Source: Heterobasidion occidentale (lineage: Eukaryota > Basidiomycota > Agaricomycetes > Russulales > Bondarzewiaceae). From it: a stretch of 64,000 bases of DNA. The notes under the pieces were generated by a model. That model had not been told where the DNA came from. It saw only the letters and a program-made list of their open reading frames with translations, and ran no database searches. The stretch is from contig JBCAQO010000002.1 in assembly GCA_039111635.1 (NCBI GenBank), positions 682,001 to 746,000 of the forward strand, read 5' to 3'. Shown here piece by piece: positions 34,142-46,252 of the stretch; the first letter of the stretch is position 1, and each line of letters opens with the position of its first letter. The translations under genes and the position numbers were made by a program.

Positions 34142-37032
34142 ATGGGGCATATCACTGCTACTGCTGACATCAAAGAACAGCCCATCAGCTGGTTCCGGAC
34201 GCTCGATGAACTGGACATTCGAGAAGGATTTGCCTTGCTCCTCCTAGTCGACTACGAGGCATTGAGGACAAATGTCCAACACATGCGTTACCATAACCCC
34301 GACCTCACAGCGTCTAGTAGTCCCCGGTCATTTGTGACTAATGCTATGGATAGACTTGCGGCTTTACCCCAGGGCAGACTCCTGCCGGTCCTCTTGAATG
34401 CTCTTTTCAATGAAGGCAACACAAATCTCCCTCGTCAGCCGAAGCCCGACACCGAGCTGACTGATCTTGTGCTTACCTGCGAAAACGCTGGAGAATTTCT
34501 TTTGCATGCGTGCAGTTTGTGTTCAAATTCCACCCCTGTTCTATGCACTATTTGACATGCTCGATACCAAGACATCAACTTATGGGAGACTTCGTGAGTC
34601 GACCTCTGCACCTTCGGCCGTTTGTATCCATGCTGAAGGACACTTTATTTCCTTTCTTATACAGCCAAGAGCGTGCGGAGAGGCTAGACAAGGCCTTCCA
34701 TGAACCATACCGGGGCGAGAACGTCAACAATTTCCTTCGCACCCTTCCCAAGTACGAATCCATCTATAGGCCCGACCTATATCACGGTAGAATAATCAGC
34801 ATTCAGCAATCCTGTGGCACCGGGAAATCACGCCTAGTTGAAGAATTGGGAAACCATGTGCGCGCTGTTTTTCTCCGTTTGCTGCAATCTTTGATCTCTA
34901 TTCATCAGATCCCAACTTTGAGTGTATATATGCAACACGATGGTGACCAGACGGAACACTGGCCCCCTCACGACGCTGAGGTCCTCGGCTTTTTTGCAAA
35001 AACCCATACATTTCGCTTTATAGTGAGCCAAGTTACGTTCACACCATGAATATTCTTCACTGATGTTGACATAGGGCGAGGAGTTGGCGGCGGCCTTTTA
35101 TGGAGCACTTTTCGATGCCGTGAAGGACACGCTGGAGCAAGCGTCATCGCCGAAGGCCGCTATGCGTGCATGGCAGGTGAAACTTCCGGCGGCAAGTCGC
35201 CATCAACAGTTCACCGAGGTTGTCCGGCATGCAGAACAAATACTTGCCGATTACGAGAACAAGCTCAAAGAAGTCGAATCCGAAGGTGATCAACCAACAA
35301 CCACGATGCAAAGAGAAGCCGAAGGTATTCTCCATCGGGATGAAGCAGCATTTCGCCATATTGTTCAACCCAGAATGCAAGCTCTTGCCAAGAAGCTGCA
35401 CGCGTTTGGTTACAGTCGATTCATTTTTGCTTTCGACGGGTGCACTGCCCTCAACATGAGATCTCACGGACCGGGAGGTCCCCGTGCTCCTGCTGAACAG
35501 ATATCACTGAAAGCCCTGGAGCGCATAATCAAAGCTGTCGACTATTGCGAAGAAACTCATGACGTCGTATTCTGGCACCTTTTTCTGGACACAGACGCGT
35601 CTGTGTCTCCGCTGGCCGTGCACAGGGATATTCCTTCTTCGTACAGACTCAGTGATCTATGCATACCTTTGCCTACCTGGGTCTACCTCGGGTTCGATCA
35701 GTTCAGCAAGGGAGCGCCGAAACTGGAGAAACCCGAAGACGCGCTGAGGTTGCGCACCCTCAAGTATTTCGGCCGTCCAGTCAGTGCCAGCCTTGTCGTT
35801 TCTTGCTTGTATTCATTCTAACGGCGTGTGTTTAGCTTTGGGCGACTTGTGAGGCGAGCGATCTGGTGCGAGAGGCTGGGCTCAAGCTTTTCGGTTTCTA
35901 TTTTTTTGACCCAAACAACGAAGATCATGTTCTTGCCGCCTTTGCAAATCGAGTCTTGCTCGAAGTTGCCGAAAACACAATCGCAAGTAAGGTGGCAGTG
36001 ACTGCAGTGGCCCGACACATGCGCATGTTGATGGGTGTCGTCCGCAGCGGGGTCATCACTAAAGCGCCTTCCGAACCGCTTCTCGCTGTTGCTGCCGCCC
36101 AGGTGCTGAATCAACGAGGCAACGCATATAACATTGCGCTGGAGACCTTGCTCAAAAAGCTTGTTCTCAACGGAGTTGTGCTCGATCAAGGCCTGCAAGG
36201 CGACTTGTGCGGCCGGCTCCTCATGATATTAGCCCGCGACAAAGCGACCCTTCCCCAAGGAGGCCAGTTTGTTTTGACAAAGGAAGGTGGACAATCTGCC
36301 GCGATCTCAGCCGTGACCTTCAGTCAGTTTCTCGTCACCTTGCTTGGAGAGGACTTTGGTCTTCCCGACGAAAAGGACCAAGGGTTCCTTCGGAACTCTG
36401 TCAAGTCGTGGGGGAGCGATGTCTGGCTCAACTTCACCCACTTCGCTGAGGTCGACACTGACATCGACAAGCTCACGCCCGAGCTCCTATGCCAGCTCTG
36501 GACTCGCACTTGTGCGGTACAGTGCAAAGTCAGCCAACCAGTGATGGACGGATTTTTCGTAGGCTACAAGGGAGACATCAAAGAGCCGGTCATTATAACC
36601 AACTTCGTCCCTATCCCGTACCAGATGAAGTCGGGATCGACCAGGACCAGCAAGTGCGCTGCTGATGGTTTAACCTGTCCTTTCATTATCCAAAGTAACG
36701 GCATGCTCTTCAAGCCTAGGCACGTTGCACTATTCCTCGATTTGGCTACCCCAAGTGGACACCAGGCGACCTGCGGCCTTCACTCTACATTGACGTTCGG
36801 CAAGGCCAACACGAAGGGTTGCAAGTGGGACGGATATGCAGAGGAAGAGGGCGAGGTGGAACGGTACTGTCTGAGTGTGCGTGGGCATAGCAAGGCCCAG
36901 TACCCCGTCATCAACGGGTTCGAACACACATTTGGAGTGATGTTCCAGCGCGTCCTCGCTTGTTCACAGCCAGAGTTCCAGAAGCATGTGGACGGGCTTC
37001 GAGCAGTCACTAGGTTCGTCAAAGCTGATTAG
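34142..37032 (+). CDS. P-loop NTPase / REase-like CR protein, copy B, with an N-terminal frameshift
   Basis: Head-to-head paralogue of copy A, same exon order. Start MGHITATADIKEQPISWF at 34142 (an upstream in-frame ATG is at 34085). Walker A is intact (QSCGTGKSRLVEELG), but the Walker B equivalent reads RFIFAFDGCTALN: the Glu of copy A is Gly. The C-terminal domain is uninterrupted (35866-37032) and keeps MDGFFVGYKGDI and a PIPYQMKSG Q-x-K segment. In exon 1, after FLLHAC, 22 bases replace 21 in copy A before the shared FYALFDMLDTK segment, so the frame changes by +1 near 34514-34535, and the next junction also fails to match phase. Either a decaying gene or a base-call error. Most codons downstream are clean, so loss, if real, is recent. 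Confidence 0.6.
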
Positions 37033-37679
37033 ATTGTGACCTAATGGGATGATAGGTCTGCAGTATTAGTGTCGTACATTCCGACAATTTGTACAAGAGG
37101 GAAAATTGAAGCTTCGGCATCATGTGGTTACAATAGCAGTCTCTTATATACGATGTTAGCAATTGTCTGCTCTTTGTTCTGGGAGGAAAGTAAGAGTAAG
37201 TTATCTTAGCATACATGGACACGGGAAAGAGCTGTGTATTGCTGATCAGGGTTCGATGACTGACAATGAGGCCGATGAACGCGATTGCAGCCAAAGGGTG
37301 TCATACCAAGTGCTTACTGCCCACAGTTTGAGACACGCCTGCTTTAATAGTTTCCAATATCTTTGAGACTATATAGGCCAACACCACGAGCGATATCGAC
37401 ATACACGATGGGAGCCAAGTCGAAAAAAAGAAATTCAAAGTAAAGCAATTGTCAAAAGAGTTCGTGATACTGCCGACAGTGGCAATCCGGAGGAAATCAA
37501 TACATACACGGGACGAATACAGTCGCCCGAGCGGCGAACTTCATACATAATCGTGAAGTCATGAGCTTGGCGTCAGAGTACTTAGGTCCAATAATCCCCA
37601 TTTTCAAGAACCCACCTCAAACGTTCTCCCTAAACTTGGTACCTCCAGCAAGGGTCGACACTTGCTGCACTGAGCCCGA
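37033..37679. other. Intergenic region, 650 bases
   Basis: 3' flanks of CR gene B and of the membrane protein gene (convergent). No coding or RNA feature recognised. Confidence 0.45.
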
Positions 37680-38560
37680 CTAGGGCCCGCGCTCTTCCCT
37701 ACCTGGGGTTTTACGTGTAGGAGGGAAATATGACGTCGCACGTCCATCGTACGGCTCGAAGGCCGAAGGTGCTGGGCCAGACGGGGCCTGCACACGAATG
37801 ACTGGAGTCTCCGAGAATGGATCTTCATACGGCATTTCCAATGGCGAAGCTGCCAGCCCACCGTCCCCCTTACCCACACCAGCGGGATGAATGAACTCTG
37901 CGGTCCGACCTGCCTGTGCCGCATTCACAGACACCATTTCTCTGTGCTCCCCCGTCAAAGCAGATTCATCACCGCTGTCCCACTCATCTCCAGCCGCCTG
38001 AAGCCATCCAGAACGGGAGCGTCGACCGCTTTTGAACATGTTCCCCAGTTTCTCCTTGACAGAACCAAACCCTTCCGAGGATTCTGGATCGTGCAACCCA
38101 ATGGGAAGGGGATGGGATGCACCGGGGCGACGGATAGAGTATTTACGTCTTCTTTCACGTTCATGAGATGTAGGTTCATGATACCGCAGGAGCAGAAAAA
38201 TCGCAGCACATGCGAGGAGGAAGATGAGCGAGAGTGCGACAACCAGGCCGATGAAAGCTACATCCACCATTTCAATCGTTCAGTGCATAAGTCAGTCGCA
38301 CAGCACATAAAAGCTCACCTCCTTCAGAACCATTGATCTTTGGGACGTTACTCCTGTGAGTTTGGGTGACTGGGGCGCTCTGAAACGATCGGATGTCGCG
38401 TGACATTAGACACAGGGGTTTGTACGTTCCCGTGCGACGTGAGACGCTAGAAGACATGGATAATGATAGAGGTCTTTCTCACCTCAGTCGTCGTGGAACC
38501 TAAAGGTGCATCCTGTCGAACAAGAACAATGCCACGCCTTGAAACGGAGCCCATCTTCAT
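37680..38560 (-). CDS. Single-pass membrane protein with long cytosolic tail (5' end uncertain)
   Basis: Not recognised by name. The last exon (about 38270-37680) is clear: a transmembrane segment VDVAFIGLVVALSLIFLLAC AAIFLL, a basic stop-transfer HERERRRKYSIRR, then a ~150-residue cytosolic tail rich in Gly, Pro and Ser, with acidic patches (DEWDSGDESA), ending KTPGREERGP. Upstream exons near 38275-38455 (SVSRRTGTYKPLC...VTQTHRSNVPKINGSEG) and 38480-38560 (MKMGSVSRRGIVLVRQDAPL) join in phase and would be extracellular. More exons may lie up to about 39140, where Cys-containing segments such as CIAGAPNQPLPP occur, but I could not connect them. The layout resembles fungal plasma-membrane sensor-like or mucin-like proteins. 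Confidence 0.5.
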
Positions 38561-39971
38561 ATGACGCTGTAAGAGTCTGGGCCTGCAGATTGAAAGCCAG
38601 AAAAATGGCAAAAAATGAGTCTTGTCAGATACAAACGCAGATCAGGTCGTAGCTTCTGTCTGAATATGAATGTCCTCGAGGTATGTACAAAGGAAAGGAA
38701 GGGCTCCTTGAACATGCATGGGGTGGAGTACAACGAGTGCTTACAAGTCGGAGTCCCAATATGGTCACTGCACCCTCGGCTTCCCCCGGAACTATGACGC
38801 CACCAACTCTGCGACTGAACTCCCGAGTCAGAAGACCTGGTTAGCCTTAGACGACTAAATACCGCTGTTACTGGCCTTCGATTAGCTTTGCCGGTAAGCA
38901 GCTGAGCCCTCTTGAGATCGCGAAAGGTTCAAAAACTCTCTATGAATACGTGATACCCAAATCCCATTATAGCCGGCATTTGTTTTGTTCAGATGTTGCG
39001 TTGCAATGAGGGCCTGAGTGGGGGCACCTACGTCTGTGACAGGCGGCAATGGTTGATTCGGTGCCCCTGCGATGCAAAACATATCATTGCATCCACAGAC
39101 AAATAGGATATATGAAAATACACAGCCATGGTATTTGTAAATCATTCAGTCTCTGGGGACTTATTCTGACTTACTTCGATCGTCTTCAGTTCTCGCAGAG
39201 TTAGTTGTTTATGTTGAATTTCAGAATAGCCCCGCGGCTGAATGGACTCTAATAATAGGGTGAGGTCTGGCCATACGTCCAGAAGATGTCTCTAGCAGTC
39301 GCCATTATATCATTGCATACTTCGTTGTAGATTTCATAGCGCCCCCGACTAGAAATCTAGACATCTCCAAGCATTCCCACCACCCTTGGCCCTGCTACGC
39401 ATGCAGCCCACTTTCAGCTAGTATTCTGGTGGTCTTTCATTCACTAAGAAAATCCTGCTCGGTACCGAGCTGTCTAACCGAACTGCATTCTGACCGCGTC
39501 GAAGCACAGCTTCTGGGGAAGACCAGTACAAAATGGAGATTGAGCACCACATTTTTCGGTTATCTGTCCTCGAGGATGGTCGCCGCATACCAGGATTTAA
39601 AACTAGAGGTATTTTTGTCCAGGTTCCTGCCAGATGCATATGGTCATGAGACTTCCCCCTGGACGTTGCGGTCTTTTAGCTGTTTGTTCAACTCGTGCGG
39701 GCTTATAGCCATTCGATGGATACGAATCCACAACGCCGTCTTTTATAATGGATCCAATCATATCGCGCACGAGGGCAGCCAATTGGTCCTATGTCCTGTG
39801 GTTTCTGGAAGATAATGTTGCCTTCCTTCTGATAGGCGCCATCGGCCATTCTCGAACTACCCGCACCTGTTCCGTTTGCTTAACCTGCTCTTAAAACGAG
39901 AAAAAAAACGATTCAGGGGTCGGATTGCTCTCTCGGATTGCTCTGCTGCTCAGCACTCACCATCGTCCACC
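38561..39971. other. Region with possible 5' exons of the membrane protein gene, then the ATPase promoter
   Basis: 38,600-39,150 may hold further exons of the leftward membrane-protein gene, which I could not connect by splicing. 39,150-39,970 shows no supported gene; an ORF at 39429-39815 has no features. The last ~70 bases, with CTCTCTCGG and CACCATGG context, lead into the P-type ATPase. Confidence 0.35.
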
Positions 39972-42900
39972 ATGGATTCCCACTTTGCCGACATCGAGAA
40001 GGTTTCAGAGGGCCCCGCTTCTTCTCTTCACTACGACCTCGAGAACGGGCTCTCAAGCAACGGCCCCGCTCATGTCGCCTTTCCAGAAGAGTCACCCGTC
40101 GTCGACGAAGGGAAGATCAGGCCCAAGGGCCGGAGATGAGAAGACAGATGACTATCGAGGAGATCCAGCTAGCGGCTGCAGGGTACGAGCATCTTGATCA
40201 AGGAAAGGCAAAGTCAACCGCAAAAGAGCCTCAGCTTGACGAAGCAGACATCCGGGAGCATCTATTGACGCTTCAGGACGCCGTGGACGATCTAGATACC
40301 TCCTTCGACACCAAGGATCCGCCTCAGTCGTATGGTCTCACTGCAGAAGAGGCAGCGGCACGCCTGAAAAGGGACGGCCCCAACGCACTCACTCCCCCCA
40401 AAAAGAAGTCTGCGTTGCGGAAGGTATGCTTGCCACTATTAGAAGACCCTTCCTCATTGCTCATTCGATCCGATCCCAGTATTTCGATTGTTTGCGATCG
40501 ATGTTCAATGTGATCCTAATTATAGCCGGCATTCTTGAATATATCCTTCTCGGTATCGACTACAAGGTAAGCCTTTGTAGATCCTTCTCGATCAGTCTCT
40601 ACTCATCACCGGCAACTCAGGCCAATTTTCCAATACCTATTTGGGTGGCATCTTGATCGGCGCTGCGTTCCTCAACGCATTCATCGAGTTTTACCAGCTT
40701 CAAAAATCCGAAGCGATATTGGCCTCGTTTCTTGCCCTTATACCCCCATCGTGCAGGGCCGTTCGTGGGGGGACGTTGACGTCCATCCCAGCTCAGAACC
40801 TTGTCAGAGGAGACATCGTCCTCATAGTAAGCACAATCATCGAGTCCTTTGCTTGCTCAATCTCATCGCGATTTTCTGCTTCAGCGTGTCGGTGACAAGA
40901 CGCCTGCAGATCTTTTGCTTTTTGCCGCGACAGACCTGAAGGTGGACAATAGCAGCCTGACTGGAGAGTCGGAGCACAAGAGCGAATGCCCAAAATCGAT
41001 GGATCGTCACACCCCCGAGCAGCCGAGGCAGAGAACTTGGTCTGCGATTTTCCATATCTCACTATAGTCCTCAGTTCTCTGATCTAACCACAGGTCTTCA
41101 ATTCCACGCTTGTTGTAAACGGTGAAGGGGGGGGGGTTAGTGGCCTTCAGATTCAAAATTTCGAAGCCACGCTGATGATCCTATTCCTCACACAGTCGTC
41201 GTTCGTACCGGAGATCGCACCTTCATCGGTTAGATGACCGACTCCCTTCGGTTCTATCTGACTGACATTTGAATTGTCTAGGCCAGATTGCTGCGCTCAC
41301 CGGCGGTGAGACAGGAAACCAGAGCCCGTTGGCGGTGGAGATGTAAAACACCTTCCCTTGTCCTCGCCCGACATAAGCGCCTGACTCTCCTTGTTCAGTG
41401 CCAGTTTCGTCATGATGGTGTCCACGATCGCCATTATATTCGCGGTCGTCTTCTTCATCGTCGGCATCACCACAGCCTACAAGGGCAAGGGAGCTCAAAC
41501 CGTGACCTTCGCTGTGTCTATTCTGGTCGCTTTTGTACCTGAGGGGCTCCCCTCCGTGGTCACTCTGCTGTAATGTCTCCTCCCTTTCACGTTGCTTATT
41601 GACTGACATATATCTCAGACTATCTATCGCTGCGAAGAGGATGGCTGCACAAAACGTGCTCGTGAAGGACCTACAGGGTGTGGAAACGCTGGGTGAGTCT
41701 GGCAAAGTTTGTATATGGTATAGTCTTTGACTAGCTCGTTCCCGAGACAGGATCCGTGAGTTTCAGGCATAATAGATCCAAAGTGTTCTACTAATCTCCT
41801 CCATAGTTGACGCTCCTGGCAACGGACAAAACTGGCACGCTTACAAGGAACCAGATGACAGTACGTGCTCAGTCTAGCTCTATCGCATTTCATTGTCAAG
41901 GAATTGGCTTATCCAGGTTACGAATCTATGGAACGGTGACAAAATGTTCTCGGCATTCCAAGTAAGCTTGAATCCTCCTCACACCGTAATTGATATATCA
42001 CGTGTAGTCTGACAATGACGAACAAGACACGCCCAACTTTGCTCTCGATGCCCCCGGCATGAACGATATGGTTTCCATCGCAGCCTTGAACTCTCGCATC
42101 AAGTTCGACAGGACTGATGTGCCATTCGCGAATCGCGAAGTCATGGGAGATGCTACGGAAACAGGCCTCGCTCGTTTCGCTGGACGTTATCTTCCCGACT
42201 ACGATGCGTACCTAAAGAGCCATCGCAAGACCTTCGAAGTTCCTTTTAATTCTACGAATAAATGGGCGCTTGTAATTGTGAGGAAGTTTCCTCATGATCG
42301 CGGATCTAATATCCACTCATCTTCTTGATAGGTCAATAAGCCTCATGACGTCGGTGATCTCACTCTGTACATCAAAGGAGCACCCGAACGTGTCCTGGGG
42401 AAGTGTTCAACATACTTGAAGCAAGGGCAGATTCTCCCCATCGATGATGCCTTCTCACAGAATTATGAGGCAGCATACAATGTGAGTTATGCAGCAGCTT
42501 ACTTGACCCAATTTGATCTGATTTCTTGATCTTTCAAGTATATGGCGTCCAGAGGTCACCGTGTCATTGGTTGTGCTCAAGCTCTTTTGCCACGCGACAA
42601 GTACCCTGTCGACTATGTCTTCTCGAAGAATGAAGTGAACTACCCGACATCTGATTACTGCTTTACGGGACTCGTCTCCCTTGAAGACCCACCGAAGCAT
42701 GGCGTCAGAGAGGCTATTGGAACTCTTCGACTCGCGGGAATCAAGGTCATGATGGTTACAGGTCTGTATATATATCATATTTCCGAGCACCACTTCTCAA
42801 GTCCATCATCACGCAGGCGATCATCCGAAGACGGCAGAGGCAATTGCACGCAAAATCAATCTAATTCTCGGAGATACAAAGAGACTCTCAGCGCGAAGAC

Positions 42901-45174
42901 GGGACGTCCGATCGAACAAATCTACGATGATGAAGTTGAGACTGTCGTCGTACACGGAGATGACATCGACAAGCTGGAAGGATGGCAATGGGACTTGAGT
43001 GAGTAACAGATTTCAGCTGTGTTTGACTAGTTGTCGACGCATCATGCAGTTTTCAGCAAGCAAGAAATTGTGTTTGCGCGGACCTCGCCGCAACATAAGT
43101 TAGAGATCGGTGCGTGATAAGTTGGAATCAAAGAGAACGGGATAATGAGAGCTCGCGTTTTCTTGCTATTGTAGTCAAACATGCACAAGCCTTAGGACAT
43201 ATCGTTGGAGTGTACGTTTTTTGTTCTCTGAGACATGGTTGTCGTTGACCAGCCTTCAAGTACTGGAGATGGTGTCAACGATTCTCCTGCTCTGAAGAAG
43301 GTCTGTTGCATATTTCTAAATTCTCACTTAGTTGTTCATTATCGGATTCCAGGCTGATCTTGGCATTGCAATGAATATTTCCGGATCCGATGTCTCCAAG
43401 GAGGCAGCAAACATGATTCTTCTCGGTGACTTCCTACGCTTTGATCCCACGACCTCTCAAATCTAACATGATATTGACTACAGACGATAATTTTGCCTCG
43501 ACTGTCAGTAAGTAAACTGAGGATCATTTATTCCCTGTTCGGGCTTGACATGGCAATATCAGAGGGTGTGCAAGAAGGGCGTCAAATATTTGTCAACTTA
43601 AAACGCTCCATTCAGTGAGTTCTTCTATCACTTGGTTGGGTGGATTCAGAGGTATGTTATATCAGAACGCTGATGGACCATTCGACAGGTATACCATCTC
43701 GCACAGTACACCTGAAGTCGTGCCTCAACTTCTATGTAAGCTCTTCAGACCTTTCCTCAAAGAAGTGGGTGTCTGAATATGCTGCAATAGATGTCGTTGT
43801 TCCCATTCCATTGCCTTTATCAGCCATTCTCATTCTAGTTATTGGTATGCAGCTTCGAAAAAATCATAAAGTGGAGGTTAATAAGCGTTCTGATAGATCT
43901 TGGATTCGAGTTGTTTGTTGCGGTAGGTTTGGCAACTCGAGATCTTTGGGTATTCCCCTAATAAGCTTTCTTCTGCCTCAGCTCTCTTTCGCATGGGATA
44001 AGTCTGAGTCGAAGGACGGCCTGATGCGTCTGAGCCCAAGAAAGCCAGGTCCGTACGCGTGGTTTTGTGACAAACAATCATGATCTGATCCTTCATTTGC
44101 TTCAGTGAACGAGGCCTCAATCATGTCTTTGAAACGCAGGGCTCTCAAACGGAGCAAAACGCTTATCCGTGACTCGGAAACTCAGCAAATCATTCCGCCA
44201 AGCCGCATAAGTGTTATATCTCAAAAAATGAAAGCGCCATTCACACGCGACTTCTGGGAGGAGAGACTTGAACAGACTGGCGGCGAGACTCTCGTCGACG
44301 GCAAGTTGCTGAGCTACGCATACCTTGAGGCGGGGATGATCGAAATGCTCGGATCGTGAGTCTTGTAATGTATCTGTTCTATATATCAACTAACATTTGT
44401 CGTCTTACGTTGAAATTGGGTAGTTTGGTCGCATACTTTGTTGTATTCTTCAAGAATGGCTTCTCTCCGAGCGACCTGAGGACAGCTCAACAGGCGGGAG
44501 GTGAATTCCATCAGCTCAACGTCCCCATTTATCGCTGACACGATTGGCCTTCGCAGTGTATTTCACAAAATCTAGCCCCGATTTTGTAAATCACAGTGGG
44601 AGAATCTTGTCAAGTTCACAGCAGGTACAAGCCCTAGGTGAAGCCCAATCAATAGGTGATACTTTCCCTGCATAATGCCTGCCTTATGAACTCAACTATG
44701 CTCTTTTCAGTATACCTCTCGATCTTCATTATGCAGTGCTTTAACGTAAATCCATCATCTACTCGTCTAGTGTCCATGCATTCGTTTATGAACCGCATTT
44801 CCTCTAGGTATTTGCTGTCAAGGCCAAATTCTCTCTGCCTTTTGGAAACTGGAACAAATACAACTTCTTCGGCATCTTTGCAGGCGCCTGTCTGGGTATG
44901 TTCATCGTCTACACACCTCCCCTGCATGTGGTCTTCGGAGGCTCGTTCCACTTGTCGCCATTGTACTGGTTAATACCGGTTGCATTTGGGTGCCTACTGC
45001 TGGCGTGGGCCAGCGTGCGGGTGTTGATTTTGAGGAAGTCGATCGAGCAGGCTAGGGTGAAGGATATCAAGGGCTTGATGATGTGTACGTCCCTGTTCAG
45101 TCATTCGCGACAAGTGATTCATCGTTCCTTTAGTCCCGACAATGCGGACAATGAGCATTCGCTCTAAGCATTGA
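39972..45174 (+). CDS. P-type ATPase, type IIC (Na+,K+-ATPase alpha-like), fungal; two apparent frameshifts
   Basis: Membrane cation pump with about twenty short introns. Start MDSHFADIEKVSEGPASSLH at 39972 (context CACCATGG). Motifs in order: SYGLTAEEAAARLKRDGPNA, LTGESEHKSECP (actuator), FVPEGLPSVVTLLLS (M4), LLATDKTGTLTRNQMT (phosphorylated Asp), [71 protein letters not shown], then the M5-M6 block QYTISHSTPEVVPQLLYVVV, PIPLPLSAILILVIDLGFEL. C-terminal PLYWLIPVAFGCLLLAWAS and FPTMRTMSIRSKH. M4-M6 match animal Na,K-ATPases rather than the fungal ENA (IID) pumps. The frame breaks by one base near 40130 and at 42878-42880 (AAA where AAAA gives DTKETLSAK). Confidence 0.88.
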
Positions 45175-45416
45175 TTTGGAAGCGTCGGAAGATAGAAGGA
45201 ACGGATGATAAAGAATTGTACTGGGTTTTCCCGGTCCGAATTACAAGGCCTCTCTGTTTGTATTAGTGACACCTGTTGACAACGAAGATACCATTTTCTC
45301 TCTTTTGTCTGTCAATTGATTGCCAAGAAGATCAATGTAACGCAGACGCACGCCTTCGAGCAAGCTTTTGCAATCATGACATCATTGCAAACAGTGAATC
45401 AAATAGTCCTTCTAAA

Positions 45417-46252
45417 TCAAATTCTGAAGATGATAGACTGAGTGAACGAAGCATGGATTCGCTCAAACATCGACGCGAACAACAATAATGGCTCCTGCGA
45501 TATGGCGAACAGTCCTGAAAGTACGGGGAAAGCGCAGGCAGCAGCAATAACACGCCTAGTTGTTGTGCTGAAGCTTCTCCACTTTTCTATAGCATGAGGT
45601 GCCCACGTATTCCACATCACATGCATTCCCTCGCCCATGTGGAGAGCTACACCGAGCGCAAGTCCGCTATAGAGAACCGAGGAGCGAAAGGGCCAGGCAC
45701 TGAGCCCTGCTTTCACAAACTCGTAGTCTAGTTCTGCAGGTCCGAGGGAGCTGATTGGAGGCAGCGGAGAGGCTGGGGCCAGGCGGTGTGTGAGAAAGTG
45801 AATCGGAAGAAATAGAAGGATCGCGTAACCCGTGATTGTCAGAAGGCTCGAAGGAGGGCGGGGCGAATGCGGGGACAGAATACGCTTGAGAGTTGCGGTG
45901 AGGGGATGGAGTGTGAGAGGGAGAAGAACGAGGTAGGCTTCGCCGAAAGCGGTTTGGTAATATTCTCGCCCGAGGAGCTGTGAGTATCCCAAAATGATGG
46001 ATGATGATCAGATGCTCGGAAGAATCAAAGGCAATTTTTCGGTGGAAGACTGCGTACCATTACTTGAGAGGACAGCGATGAGCCTCCGACATTTGCGAGG
46101 ACTGGAGCTGAAAGATGAATCAAAAGAAAGATGGATATGAACGGCGTCGATCCCTGTGAGACGTTGGTCAAGTATGACAGAAGCCTTCCACGGAGCGTTC
46201 TTTTTGGTCGAGGAGGATTAGGCTGAGTATGTGGTTTCGCAGAAGAGTCCAT
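45417..46252 (-). CDS. MCP1: Mcp1-like mitochondrial outer-membrane protein (DUF1691-type TM domain)
   Basis: Start MDSSAKPHTQPNPPRPKR at 46252; the ORF extends 5' only from a GTG. Two exons: the first ends LANVGGSSLSSQVM, the intron begins GTACGC and ends CTCACAG, and the second starts LLGREYYQTAFGEAYLVLL. Four to five membrane segments follow: ISIFLLIHLSAPVLANV, AILLFLPIHFLTHRLA, SVLYSGLALGVALHMGEGMH, VIAAACAFPVLSGLFAIS. The blocks SQxMLLGREYYQT and HMxEGMHVMWNTW fit the Mcp1 transmembrane family, which in yeast acts in mitochondrial lipid and contact-site homeostasis. Stop at 45417. Confidence 0.8.

Noticed and set aside
37245..37260. tRNA B-box-like GGGTTCGATG
   Set aside because: No matching A box or cloverleaf arms at the right distance on either side.
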